Source of the DNA: Hemibagrus wyckioides
Lineage: Eukaryota; Chordata; Actinopteri; Siluriformes; Bagridae
Assembly (NCBI RefSeq): GCF_019097595.1
Contig: NC_080722.1
Location: 15,477,630-15,541,629, forward strand
DNA length: 64,000 nucleotides
Direction: 5' to 3'
Within the stretch, counting starts at the first letter, position 1, and each line of letters starts with the position of its first letter. A program made the translations under genes and the position numbers. Of the stretch, positions 32,331 to 43,047 are shown one piece after another. The notes beneath the pieces were generated by a model. That model did not search any database. It was not told the DNA's origin and worked only from the letters and a program-made list of their open reading frames with translations.

Positions 32331-32467
32331 CATCGCAGTTGCTGTGTCACTTGTTCCTCTGTTTTGCAGAAAAGTTGCTAGGGAACACACAAGCCATCAG
32401 ACGTCACTGCAGCTTTGAGGTCAGTGTAGTTTGAAGAGTGTGTAGTCTCTGCAAAGGGCGGATGTTG
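32331..32467 (+). promoter_or_regulatory. Probable promoter and noncoding first exon of the ccdc200-like gene
   Basis: A clean donor (gatgttg/gtaagt) at 32,467/32,468 pairs with the acceptor at 32,898 that opens the first coding exon, so a 5' UTR exon probably ends here. Upstream lie an RFX X-box-like site GTTGCTAGGGAAC (32,374-32,386) and a half-CRE ACGTCA (32,401-32,406), a pairing often found at ciliary/testis genes. Transcription start unknown. Confidence 0.35.
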
Positions 32468-32920
32468 GTAAGTTTCTTGCTTCTAACTATACTTATTAAA
32501 GATAATAGTCTGCATTGCATGTTCATTTATTTCTTACTTTACACCTACCTATTCCTCCAAGCATTACAATATTCTATTCATTGGTTTTAAAATTGGTATA
32601 ACAGCATTCATGTCACTGAAGTTGGCTTGACAGAAATCAGGTTTTTTACCCTGATATAGGATTCATGTATATGAATTAACACGTGTCCCACGGGTCTGGC
32701 AAATTAACAGAAACAAAAATACAGGCTGTTTTGGTGGGGGGGTGTATTTGGGGTTTTTTTTTGTTTTTTTTTTTGTTTTGTTTTGTTTTTGTTCTATCAG
32801 TGGATACTTCTCACCGTTTGAGCTTGAATTACATTAATCAGGAAAGGAAAGCTCTCGTGTTACGTTCTGCTGACTGGTCACATAAATCTCCTTCTCAGGT
32901 CTTTCATCAAGTGGTGTAAA

Positions 32921-34786
32921 ATGTCAGCAATGCACTGGGAGGCTCGCCGGCGGCAGAACGTACTGGACCGCAGGATTGCCACCAAAGCCAAGCAGTGTCT
33001 CACAGTAAGCTGTGTTTAAAGGAATGTGGGATATATTAATCTACACAATGCTGTCAAACATCCATTAGTTGTCTTTTGACATTACATTACAGTTGACATT
33101 ACATCATATCTGCAGCCCAAGCAAAATGTGGACATAGGTTCAATCATTTTTTGGTGTGTGTAGTCACATGCTGTGTTCATGATGCATATTGTCATTACAA
33201 CATGTAGGCTCAATATTGGTGTAGAGTTGTGCATGACTTATTTGCACAAAGCAGTTTTAGGGAGCTTTATATTGCTTTGCAGATTTGCAGCCTTATATTG
33301 GCTCGCTTGTGTAACAACTGATGTCACATGCTTGCATTTAACTGTATTTGTGTTCTCTATTCTTTGCTTGTACTGTAGGAAGACAGACCAAAGCAAGGCA
33401 CTACAGAAGAGCACCCAAGTGAGACAAATCTACCACCCGCAGTGTCAGCAGTAAGCACAGGTATACTGTACCAGGCATGCAAATATAACACACAGCATTA
33501 TTTCTCTTTGTTGCTTCTCTGTTAGCATGAACCAGCTGTGCTTTTGTAGTTATTTATCACCTTGGTTAGTATATACAATGCCCTCAATTTTTGGCACTTT
33601 TCATGAAATGAAAAATACTTTAAGCTCCTTTATATTCTTAGTTTTGTGCATGTACACTTCCCTCTTCGGTTCAGACCACAGCCTTTCAGGAGGATTCAAA
33701 TGTTTGAGACAGAGATCTGGGGTATGTTTGCCTGTTATTGTAAGCTATGTCTATGGGCAAGTCTTAACCTTCATTCAGCGGCAACTGTGTTTTTGGTCGG
33801 AAATCAATCTTCAAAAAGATCCCCTGAACCACCAGCCAGAGTAGACTCAAAACAATAATTATCCCCATCCATATTTTACAGTATAGTATCAGGTTATTTC
33901 CTTGTCTTAAGTCCCCCTTTTGTCACCAGAAAGAGTAATGGTTTGCATGACCAACACGTTTCATTTTATCTAATTTTACCGCAACACAAAATGTCAACTA
34001 TAATTCTAATGAGGCGGTAGGGAAGCTAATGTTTCCTATCAGCTTAAAAAAAATCCAGTTGATTCAGATATGTTAAGCTTGTCTGAAAGACTTGACCCTT
34101 AAGGGTATTTTCAACTGTTATATTTTGTTCCCCTTTACCTGACTTGTGCAAGTCAACATCTATCAGTCTATTGTGTTGAAATGTTTTGAATGGATTTTCC
34201 CATTCTAATAGATAACAGGGATTTTACACAAAAAAACAACAACAGCCATGGAAATTGAGAGCATGAAGATTTGTTTGCATATATGCATTATGTAAGCATT
34301 GCATTTTATACCTTAGGTGTGTCAATATTAAAAAGTACTTCTAATGTGAACTATTTTTGTTAGAACAAATATAAATATTGGTGTGAGTGAAAATGGCAAT
34401 TATTGTGTTTATTATTGTGAGTAAATTTTTTCTCACAAATTTGTCTAAACACAGCTTCACTAGACCTGAATCATAGCCAACTAATCTCACATGTTGTGCT
34501 TTGCTTTTTCGAATCCATAGTGGATGATAAAAGAATTATCTGCCAGTGTCAACCTGTAAAAGAGCAATGTAACGCCAAGATTGAAAACAGATACACGGTG
34601 AGATTTATCATTACTTGTTTTATGCTTTTTTTTCAGAATTAAACACTACAGAATTAGATGAAGCAATGTATTTAAATAATCAGATTTTCAGTAGGTTTTT
34701 TCATAGCTGTCAAAAGCAAGGAAACATCCTTATTAATCCTGGATGTTTTGTTTGTTCAGTCCACACAGTATTCCCAACAGTGGTGA
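32921..34786 (+). CDS. ccdc200: Small CCDC200-like protein, 4 coding exons
   Basis: Predicted exons 32,921-33,004, 33,379-33,460, 34,521-34,597 and 34,760-34,786 join in frame to about 89 aa. The N-terminus is MSAMHWEARRRQNVLDRRIA; the C-terminus is STQYSQQW. From memory, human CCDC200 (17q21.31, next to TMEM106A) begins with a similar HWEARRRQ...LDRR stretch and ends in a similar ...QQW, and the position between arl4d and tmem106a matches. The middle is short, polar and poorly conserved, without the Gln-rich stretch of the human protein. Splice phases are consistent (0, 1, 0): using donor 33,461 rather than 33,451 is the only way to keep exon 3 open. An alternative last acceptor at 34,634 would end the protein after one Asn. 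AATAAA at 34,847 supports the chosen last exon. Function is unknown. Confidence 0.6.
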
Positions 34787-34846
34787 TGAAGATGACCAGC
34801 TTCACTGCTGCTCCATGACCGATGTTAATGTGCAGTAACATGATAC

Positions 34847-34852
34847 AATAAA
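34847..34852 (+). terminator. Polyadenylation signal of the ccdc200-like gene
   Basis: AATAAA 61 bases after the predicted stop codon. It supports the last exon at 34,760. Confidence 0.5.
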
Positions 34853-34934
34853 GAAATGAATAAGAAAAATAAAAAACGCAAATCATTTTTTGCTTACTTA
34901 AAAAGTATGTACAAAACTACCATTAATTGCAATG

Positions 34935-35065
34935 TGCAAATCTACTGCGATCGACTGCCGTCCCATCAAGACTATATTCTAACCATGTGCCAATTCTTCC
35001 CATTATCCACTTTAAACTTAGCCAGGATAAAGAGGTTACTGAAGATAAATGAATGAATAAAATTT
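34935..35065 (-). repeat. Interspersed fish repeat, opposite-strand fragment
   Basis: 'ctgcgatcgactgccgtccc' and 'ccaggataaagaggttactg' followed by 'gaagataaatgaatgaat' are the reverse-oriented end of the family also seen at 26,115 and 58,628. It sits in the roughly 550-bp gap between the converging ccdc200-like gene and tmem106a. Confidence 0.6.
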
Positions 35066-35341
35066 GAAAATTTTAACTATAAAAATGTGGATATGTACTG
35101 TAGGGCACAGGCACTTTCACACTGCAGATGGTCCCCTGATTAAATGTAAAGTCAATCAAGACCCAAACCATCAGCAGCAAAAATACTACATTTTCCATAA
35201 AATGTATTTAAAAGAACTTGTTTAAGGTACATTTAAAAATTATTAGCTAGAGCTAAATATTTGCTTGTAAGATCCACTTTGGCATTTGCTACCTATCTTC
35301 CCTTTGGTTTCACTATCATCATATGCAGCATGACAGTGAAG

Positions 35342-38022
35342 TTATGGAAAAGTATGTGGAATTGTAGTGTTTCTTCCACAATCAATATACTCAAACGTAT
35401 CCAGTGACAGCTGCTCTTCATGTGACAGATAGTAGGCTTTTATAGTCATTCTGTGGAGAAGAGAGAATCACAACTTGTGCATTTATTGCATTTTATTGTT
35501 CTATAACTCTCCTACTTCACTCCTACATATGTGAGCACAGGGCATGTAGTAATTTATGAAGTACACAACTATATAAGTTCTTCAACAAAAAATTGTGTGC
35601 AAATCATCCACCAGCAGTAAGACCAAAATTCAAAGGTTATGTGTGAGGCTGTACCTAAATTCAATGTGACCGAAAAAAAAATGGATACTTACTGCAGTTG
35701 TGCATACAAGGTGTGGGGCCGGAAGGCACTTGTTTGACAGTAAAATCTGTGGAAAAGTTTTTTTAAGTAACAAAGGAATCATATCTTATTTCATAAGCAT
35801 AAGAATGTAGCACAACAAAGAAGCAAGTGCTGGGCAGTGAGTTTTGAGTCTTAGTTGTGGCCTTTCCAAATGTTGGAAAATAGACGTGTGTGTGTGTTAA
35901 CTGTACAAAAATAGCTAGCAAGTTGTAATTTTTGGCTGTAATATAAATATTGAACAAATAATTTAAATATTTTTGTCATATCATGAAAATACAACTTTCA
36001 TAAATAGATATGGATTAATAAACAATACTTACATGAGGCCATCATTTTCAATGGTGACATTAGTCACAACAATAAACTGCAAAAGGGAAAAAGGATACAG
36101 AAAATAAAAATCTGTACACAGTTTTTGCCCATATTTTCAGAACTATTTTTAACTATTTTTAAGCATGTTAAATTTAGAAAACCCACCGTTCTCTGGGAGC
36201 GAGGGGGAATTTTGGTTACATTTGAGATCCTGGTCCTCCCAACTACACTTTTATTAATCAGGACTTGTAGATCCAAATCATGAGCCTCAGTGGTGACAAA
36301 GTTTTGATTGCTGATGTTTAGTTTGTTCTACAATATGGACAGCAGATTCTTAATGGCATAAAAATGGTTATGCTAAAAAAAAAAAAAATAGGTAAAAACA
36401 ATAAACTGTAACAGCACTTTGTTTCTATCTCTGTTGATTGTACTGAATTATAATCAGACACTTTAAAGTCACTTTAAGCAAGAATTAGAAGACTGCAGGT
36501 TCATTAGAACAGTGAACAGAATAATTATTTCTAATTTCTTATAATTATATTCTGTTGAAGGTTATGCTGCTGTAATGGCAGTAATGTCATCAAGCAACTG
36601 CTGTAGAGGTTACACTTAGGGACTTAATAAATAAACTAAAATCACCTACTGTGATTATCATTTGCACACAGCGAGGTGTAAAATAGACGAGGGAGGACTG
36701 GAGAGTTACAGGTGATATGTCCAAGCTCCGAGGGAAGAGGAAGAACAGGATCAGGAAACAGATCAGAAGGCATAACGCAACCGAGATACACACATACAGC
36801 TTCCTGTAAGAACATTGCACATTATTATTCTTTACTTTTAGCCATATACAAAACGCACATTGCTGATAACACATTTATTTTTCTAAGCTAGCGTTTGCAT
36901 TTATAGTACCAATTTAAAACATACTACAAAAAAGCTAATACAATTAATAAAAACGTGGTTTAATGAATTAATACCACAATGAATAATAACTGTGAATACT
37001 AGCTACAAACCATGTGTGAACGTAAAATGAAATTTTCTGCACAGATATTCTCTAAATGTACGATTAATAAAAAAAGATTCAAGGCAGATTCAACAGATAA
37101 CACAGTGCAATACTCACGTACGACTAGGCTTCAGCCTTTGGTCACTGCATGGAATAACTGCCACCAGCTGGGCCTCCTCACCTGAACTCAGAGATTGTCA
37201 CCAATCAACAAAGCTTGCTCAAAAAACAAAATGAAAATCATTAAGACATATAAACATATTTGACCTCTAGATCTGCTCACAAAGTTCTCTGAGTACATTT
37301 AAAGTATATTGAAATATATACAATTAGCTGCAGATTTACTGAAACTTATCATCAAAGTAGGCATTAGTCAATAGAAAAAATAGGATGCTGCAAAGTTTTC
37401 TTTTCACATAATATCTTTTCAGATGTAAAATTATGTGCGTTCTATTCTGCAAACATTGCACACAACATAGCACTGTAATTGATTAACTGTTCCTTCAAGA
37501 GAATAAGAACACTCTCTCTTCCTGAATTGTCTTTCAAGGTTGGAAATGCTTGCAGTATCTTATCTTAGTACATATCAGAATTCTTCATGCTATCAATAAG
37601 AGTCCCTGGATCAGCAATGCAAAAATAAGACACCACCATATTTTAACGTTCCTTTGTATGCAGATTCCACCATATATATGCTGATGGCATGCACTCATTT
37701 GATCACAATTCCTTTTCCCTAAGGATGACGATATCATTGTCTTTTTTTTATATTATTTTTAAGCAAAGTCACCTTGTTTTTATTCATAAAAAGGTACCCA
37801 TAACCCTACCTGTTACAGCTGTATCCATTGAAAGAATATATTGCCTTTTGATTACCGACATGAGAAAATGAAACATGAAACAAGTTCTTATAAATGAAAC
37901 ATACTTCTAGATATTCGTCCTGAGCCCTGGCAGGTAGGGCAATTTTCCCAGTGGGGTTCTCCTGTGATGCTGCCATAGTCCAGCCACCTGGAGGGTTTCT
38001 GTTTGTCTTTGTTGTGGGTCAT
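35342..38022 (-). CDS. tmem106a: Transmembrane protein 106A, 7 coding exons
   Basis: Exons (minus strand) 37,905-38,022, 37,118-37,181, 36,650-36,803, 36,187-36,327, 36,033-36,076, 35,693-35,746 and 35,342-35,450 join in frame to 227 aa. TMEM106 proteins are single-pass type II glycoproteins of late endosomes/lysosomes; TMEM106A is linked to macrophage activation. Visible: zinc-knuckle-like CPTCQGSGRI (28-37), AQLVAVIPCSDQRLKP (family core), one membrane helix (about 64-84) ending FFLFPRS, then a lumenal LEA-like domain with several N-glycosylation sequons (NIS, NVT) and the conserved end LSHEEQL...YIDCGRNTT. The protein is shorter at the N-terminus than mammalian TMEM106A (262 aa). Start: first Met of the exon after a likely noncoding exon (donor at 38,734). 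A family-level match is certain; A rather than B or C rests mainly on synteny with nbr1 and arl4d. Confidence 0.92.
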
Positions 38023-38291
38023 GATGACTGATGTACTTACTGAAGAAGAGCTGGAGTAATAGGACAGAAATTCAGAAAGCACCAGGCTAGAGAAATAAAT
38101 CGTGACAACTATTCATCAGGAAGCTAACAAGTTAATATTTCCTAATGTTCATTTACATAAAAAAAAATGTATTGTAATTTTTTATTTTTATTTCCTATAA
38201 AAAAAATTTATTTCCCATATAACAGTTATGTTTAACAGTTAAAATATACTGGACTACTAGAACGTGGATTGGGCCATTCTGAAGTCATCCC

Positions 38292-38326
<35 letters not shown>

Positions 38327-38365
38327 TGTGTGTATATTTACGTGTGTGTGTGTGTGTGTGTGTGT
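38292..38365. repeat. (GAT)n and (GT)n microsatellites
   Basis: About 11 GAT units (38,292-38,326) followed by a GT run (38,342-38,365), within the inferred 5' UTR intron of tmem106a. Confidence 0.95.
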
Positions 38366-38734
38366 CCTATATTTTTAACCTACCAGGCCCTTTGGCACTC
38401 TGGTTACAGCTATACTCTTACAATATGTATAGTTTATACTAACCAGACTATGATTCCGTGACTATAAACACAGCGAGGTTTCAGTTCCCAATTAACAACA
38501 TTTCTACGTTTTCTAACATTTCTACCACGGAATCACATTTTTGGTCTTGGAAAAACAAAACTTTAGATATTTAGGATACTGAATGTGTAAAAACCTAGCC
38601 AAACTGTTCTAAGCAACAACAAAAAAACAGAAATTGTTATAAAGTTGTGCTTTATTGTAAACGTTTTTAACGTGTCGTCTACCGCAAAGCAGTCTACATT
38701 AAAAATGATCATGTACCAAACCCTTTACACTCAC

Positions 38735-38960
38735 CGCGACGTGTCTATGTCTCAGACAGACAGTCCGCTGGCCTAAAACTGGTCATAGATTTAGGTGAAT
38801 CTCATATTTTCTGTCAGATTGTAAGAAAAAGAAATGGTCTCTCTTTCCTTGCAGACAGACGAACTCGGAGTGCGCAATAATCTCTTCCTATTTGTGCTGA
38901 CTTGTCCGTTTGCTGGTCGCCGCGGCGTGGTTGCTTTCAGTATGACTACAGAGCAATTTC
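38735..38960 (-). promoter_or_regulatory. Probable tmem106a promoter and noncoding first exon
   Basis: A CpG-richer stretch (ccgcgacgtgtc; gtcgccgcggcg) lies upstream. On the minus strand a donor (gtcgcg/gtgagt) ends an exon at 38,735. Position relative to the first coding exon fits a 5' UTR exon. Inferred. Confidence 0.35.
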
Positions 38961-39230
38961 CGGAATGATTTGCCAAAATTACATTCAAAAAGTTTGTTCT
39001 TTACCTCTCCACTCATTATTTAGCACCAGTTAAAGCGAATCATGTTGTCCCAGATTATTAAACCATGTTTATGACAAGTTTATAACCCGACAAATTCTAT
39101 GCGAATCAACCTCAAGATTTTGGGGGTACGTCATGTTAATTCTATTCAAGCGTTTCCACTACAGTTGAGCAGAAACATGAGCTTTGACTTTCACTTTTAT
39201 CAAGCCTGGAAAAATGTTGCTCAGTTACAC

Positions 39231-39465
39231 AGAGTCTGGTTCCTCTCAAGGTTTGTTCCTCTTACCATCTAAGGGAGTTTTTCCTTGCCACAGTCCCCTC
39301 AGTCACCTCAGGCTTGCTCACTTGGGATAACATCTAGGACTGTTTGTTTATATGTTTGTTGTTTTCTTATGTTGTTTCTTATGTAAAGCTGCTTTGAGAC
39401 AATGCTCTTTGTTAAAAGCGCTATACAAATAAAATTGAAATTGAAATTGAAATTGAAATTGAAAT
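39231..39465 (+). mobile_element. Non-LTR retrotransposon 3' tail with (ATTGAA)n
   Basis: 'ctggttcctctcaaggtttg', 'gggagtttttccttgccaca', 'aaagctgctttgagacaatg' and 'aaaagcgctatacaaataaa' followed by ATTGAA repeats. This is a widespread fish LINE/SINE 3' end. Only the tail is present. A Tc1 element begins at the very next base. Confidence 0.6.
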
Positions 39466-40396
39466 TACACTGATCATCCATAACTTTATGAGCAATGACA
39501 GGTGAAGTGAATAACACGTATTATCTCCTCATCATGACACTTGTTAGTGGGTGGGATATATTAGGCAGCGAGGGAACATTTTTGTCATCAGAGTTGATGT
39601 TTTAGAAGCAGGGAAAATGGGCAAGCATAAGAGTTTGAGCAAATTTGACAACACGACTGGATCAGAGCATCTCCAAAACTGCAGATCTTGCTGCAGACCA
39701 GTCAGGGTGCCCATACTGACCCTTGTGCATCACCAAAAGCGCCAACAAAGGGCACATGAGCATCAGAACTGGACCACAGAGCAATGGAAGAAGGTGGCTT
39801 GGTCTGATGAATCTTTTTTTTTTTTACATCACGTGGATGACCAGGTGCATGTGCATCGCTTACCTGGTAAACACATGGTACCAGGATGCACTATGGGAAG
39901 AAGACAAACTGGCAGAGGCAGTGTCATGCTTTGGGCAATGTTCTGCTGGGAAACCTTGGGTCCTGCCATCCATGTGGATGTTACTTTGACCTAAGCATTG
40001 TTGCAGACCATGCACATCCTTTCATGGAAACGGTATTCCCTGATGGCTGTAACCTCTTTCACCAGGATAATGTGTTGTGCCACAAATAAAAAATGGTTCA
40101 GGAATGTTTGATGAGCACAACATTGAGTTTCAGGTGTTGACCTGGCCTCCAAATTCCTCAGATCTCAATCCAATCTGTGGGATGTGCTGGACAAACAAGT
40201 CCGATCCATGGAGGCCCCACCTTGCAACTTACAGGACTTAAAGGTTCTGCTGCTAACATCTTGGTGCCAGATACCACAGCACACCTTCAGGGATCGAGTG
40301 GAATACATGCCTTGACAATCCTGGCTGTTTTGGCAGCAAAAGGGGGAACAACACAATATTAGGCAGGTGGTCATAATGTTATGGCTGATCAGTGTA
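39466..40396 (+). mobile_element. Decayed Tc1/mariner transposon with inverted termini
   Basis: The 931-bp element is bounded by TACACTGATCATCCATAAC (left) and GTTATGGCTGATCAGTGTA (right), imperfect inverted repeats with TA at each edge. Between them are remnants of a Tc1 transposase on the plus strand: the segment around 39,790 reads WKKVAWSDES (first catalytic Asp region), then GRGSVMLWAMFCWETLGP, and 'ctcaatccaatctgtgggatg' corresponds to the LNPIE.LW region. Frames are broken by indels and stops, and the N-terminal DNA-binding half is largely deleted. Inactive. Confidence 0.85.
39603..40361 (+). pseudogene. Broken Tc1-type transposase remnant
   Basis: The DDE-domain remnant sits inside the element above. 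The open part 39,551-39,994 covers the first catalytic Asp region. A frameshift occurs near 39,990, where the reading continues in another frame with SIVADHAHPFMETVFPDGCNLFHQDN (the second Asp region, split here as two motifs HPFMETVFP and FHQDN). A stop follows at the expected NAxCH motif (ttgtgccacaaataa). No intact gene. Confidence 0.7.
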
Positions 40397-40397
40397 A

Positions 40398-40881
40398 ACG
40401 CAGCATATACAGTACATGGTAGTAGGTGCGGACATCTCACTATCACACCCATTTGTGGTTCTTTCCCAAACTGCTGCCACAAATTTGGAAGTACAAAATA
40501 TGTACAAAATTTTATAGGATTTTTTTTTTTTTGCGTGGTGCAGGATTACAATTTCCCTTCACTGAGCTAAGAGACACAAACCTGTTCCTGTATACAATGC
40601 TCATGTGCCCAGTGCAAGGTCCATTTGCCGAGGTTGGAGTGGAAACTCGAGGGTTGACCCCAGTGAACATCTTTGGAATGTAATGGGATGCTGAAGGTGC
40701 CTCAGGCCTATTCACCCAACATCAGAGCCTCACTCTTGTGGTTGTAATGGGAAAATCCCCACAAGCTCCCAGAGGAGTGGGGGGGTATTACAAAAGGAAA
40801 AGACACTAAATCTGCAAAGGGACATTCAAAATACATAAGTGTTATGGTCCGGTGTCTACAAACCTTAGGCCATATAGTGCA
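40398..40881 (+). mobile_element. 3' portion of a second Tc1-like transposon
   Basis: Motifs in order: 'cacccatttgtggttctttcccaaactg', 'aatttcccttcactgagct', 'gtgcaaggtcca', 'cagtgaacatctttggaatg', 'cctcttcacccaacatcagagcc'-type text and the terminal 'taggccatatagtgca'. This is the same family as the copy at 21,322-21,753. The 5' part is missing, the body has diverged, and it directly abuts the preceding Tc1 element. Confidence 0.6.
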
Positions 40882-43040
40882 AATAAAGTATTTGGCAAGC
40901 ACAGGCCACCAGAACAGCTCCAATGCATCAAACCTATATGTCTCTGAAAGCACACTGGAGGGATAAACAGCACTCTTCCAAAGCATATTTGCACAGCTGT
41001 TTTGATCATTATGGTGCTGGTGGAGATCACTAAACCCAGTCCAAAATCAGTTGGGTTTAGATGTCCTTGCTGTGATGGATGTAGTATAAGATTTGCATCC
41101 TCATCAAAGCATTCGGTGAGCCCTCTTGGACACTATATGAGACATTTTCATCCTGAAAGAGACTGTTCCAATCAAGATAGAAAAAAATTCAGTGACTATA
41201 TCCTCTGAGCTGACAAGTGGAACATGCCAGCAAACAAGCTACAGACCCCCTCACTGTAGGGATGAAGCAATCAAGACTTGTATTGTTCTCTTGGTGTACC
41301 CAACACATGCACTTGCCCACTCAAGAATATGTTGAAGGATGACTCATATGTTTCTATCACTTTTTACACATCTCTGTAGACCAATATGTGTGGCTTTTGC
41401 ACAACTGAATTCTCAAATGTGTATTTCTTTCTTTGTAATAAGGGGTTTATGTACTGCAACCCTACAATAATAATTCTCCTTATGAAGCTTTGACAGAATG
41501 TGCATCCTAAATTTACATTCAGTGACCTAAAGAACAGTCCCTGTGTTGTTTTTACTTACATTTCACACTAACACATGAGAATTAGTCAAATTTTGAGCAC
41601 AATATACAAAAGCTCTAAATGCATAAAATGTTAATTATTTATGAACTCTCTTTCAGATTCACTTGTTTGTTTTCCTCTTGCCATCATGACTTGAAATAGA
41701 GGTCAGCTAGGCTTGGACATAATTTTTTTTTATATATGCCTCATTGCATGGTATGTAGGTTAAGTGCTTTACTGTATTGTGCCTGGAAACATGAAGTCTT
41801 TATGTTTCCCCATTTATTTATTCTGGGGTTTCCTTTAATTTGTCACTTGTCTAGATAGAGTATGTGTGTGTGTGCTTCCTCCCTAACCAAATTCCAGATG
41901 TTGGCACAGCAAAACATTATCAAAAATAAATGAGAGCACAAGCATAAATGAGAAAGAAAATCATGTTATATAATAAAGACTCTCCAATCAGCAATAGAAA
42001 ACTAGAATTCACTTTAGTTAACTTTTCCCCTTCAGATTTTGAGGGTACAATGGGTAAAAACAGGACAAGATGTTTGTTCCTATCTTTCAAATGAGGAAGC
42101 TGACTGAAGGGGAAAATGACATTAGCCAGGACTTTCATTTCACCACAGCATAATTCCTGCCAGGATCATGTGTTTAACATGAAACTCAACTACTAATCAT
42201 TTTTACTGTGCTTCAGAGAATATCTCTTTATATATGCAGCATAATTTTCTATAGATTGCATAAGATTAAAAAAAAAAAAAAAGATTAAAATATTAAAAAA
42301 AAAAAACAAAAAAAAAAAACATTTTGCACATAAACAAAAATAATGCCACAAATTAATATGGAATGTTTTATTTCCTGGACACCAAGAACCACATTTACTT
42401 AAGCCATTAGCTCCAGAATCACACTGTTAGTACACAGAGGACAACCAACATCTGTTGTCTAGCAAAATTTCGACCAATTACTGGCTATGTTAAGCATGAT
42501 TCAACAAGTCATTGCACATTTTATGTGTTGGAAAACCACCACCTTAGTGTCACATGGTTAAACAGCAATTAGTGTTATTCAAAATGAGATCATAGAGGTC
42601 ACGGTGACGAAGCGCATAAAATACTGTATGTGTTCTTACATATCCTACATCTGATTGGCAATTGTGAACTGTTTATAAAAGCATTATGACCAACCACATG
42701 ACAATCTCAAGGCAATCTCTCACTAGTCTCTGCATCTTATTGAAGCCACTAAGCACATTAAAGTTTTCAATGTGTCAGAACACTACTGTTCTTGAAGAAA
42801 TATAGATAAATCAGACAAATAGATAAATTTCTTAGCTTTCCCATTCATAATGTGCTAAAAACATAGAATTGAAAACTATACAACTGAATAATCGCTCTGT
42901 CAGTTGAGTCAGGTAACACTGCTGTATTAAAGCAGTCCTACATTAAAACACTCACCCCTGACTTAAAAAAAAGAATCACATCTCAACTTGTGTATATTAC
43001 AGACACCTCTTATATTACTCCACTCGAGGTTAGTAATTCC
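40882..43040. other. Intergenic and nbr1 3' flank
   Basis: Tail of the repeat cluster followed by AT-rich sequence with A-runs (42,266-42,320). A Cys-rich short frame at 41,002-41,208 was not accepted as a gene. The last roughly 680 bases are probably the nbr1 3' UTR. Confidence 0.5.
42367..42372 (-). terminator. Possible nbr1 polyadenylation signal
   Basis: AATAAA on the minus strand about 680 bases past the nbr1 stop codon. Plausible but unconfirmed. Confidence 0.3.
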
Positions 43041-43047
43041 ATCATCT

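Noticed and set aside
34634..34640. Alternative last acceptor of the ccdc200-like gene (tttttttcag/aattaa)
   Set aside because: Strong acceptor, but it ends the protein after one residue. The acceptor at 34,759 gives a conserved-looking end and a nearby AATAAA. Kept as a possible isoform.
41002..41208. Cys/His-containing 68-aa frame (CPCCDGCS...HYMRHFH)
   Set aside because: Spacing does not match a standard C2H2 or other zinc finger. It lies directly after a Tc1 relic and has no supporting splice sites.
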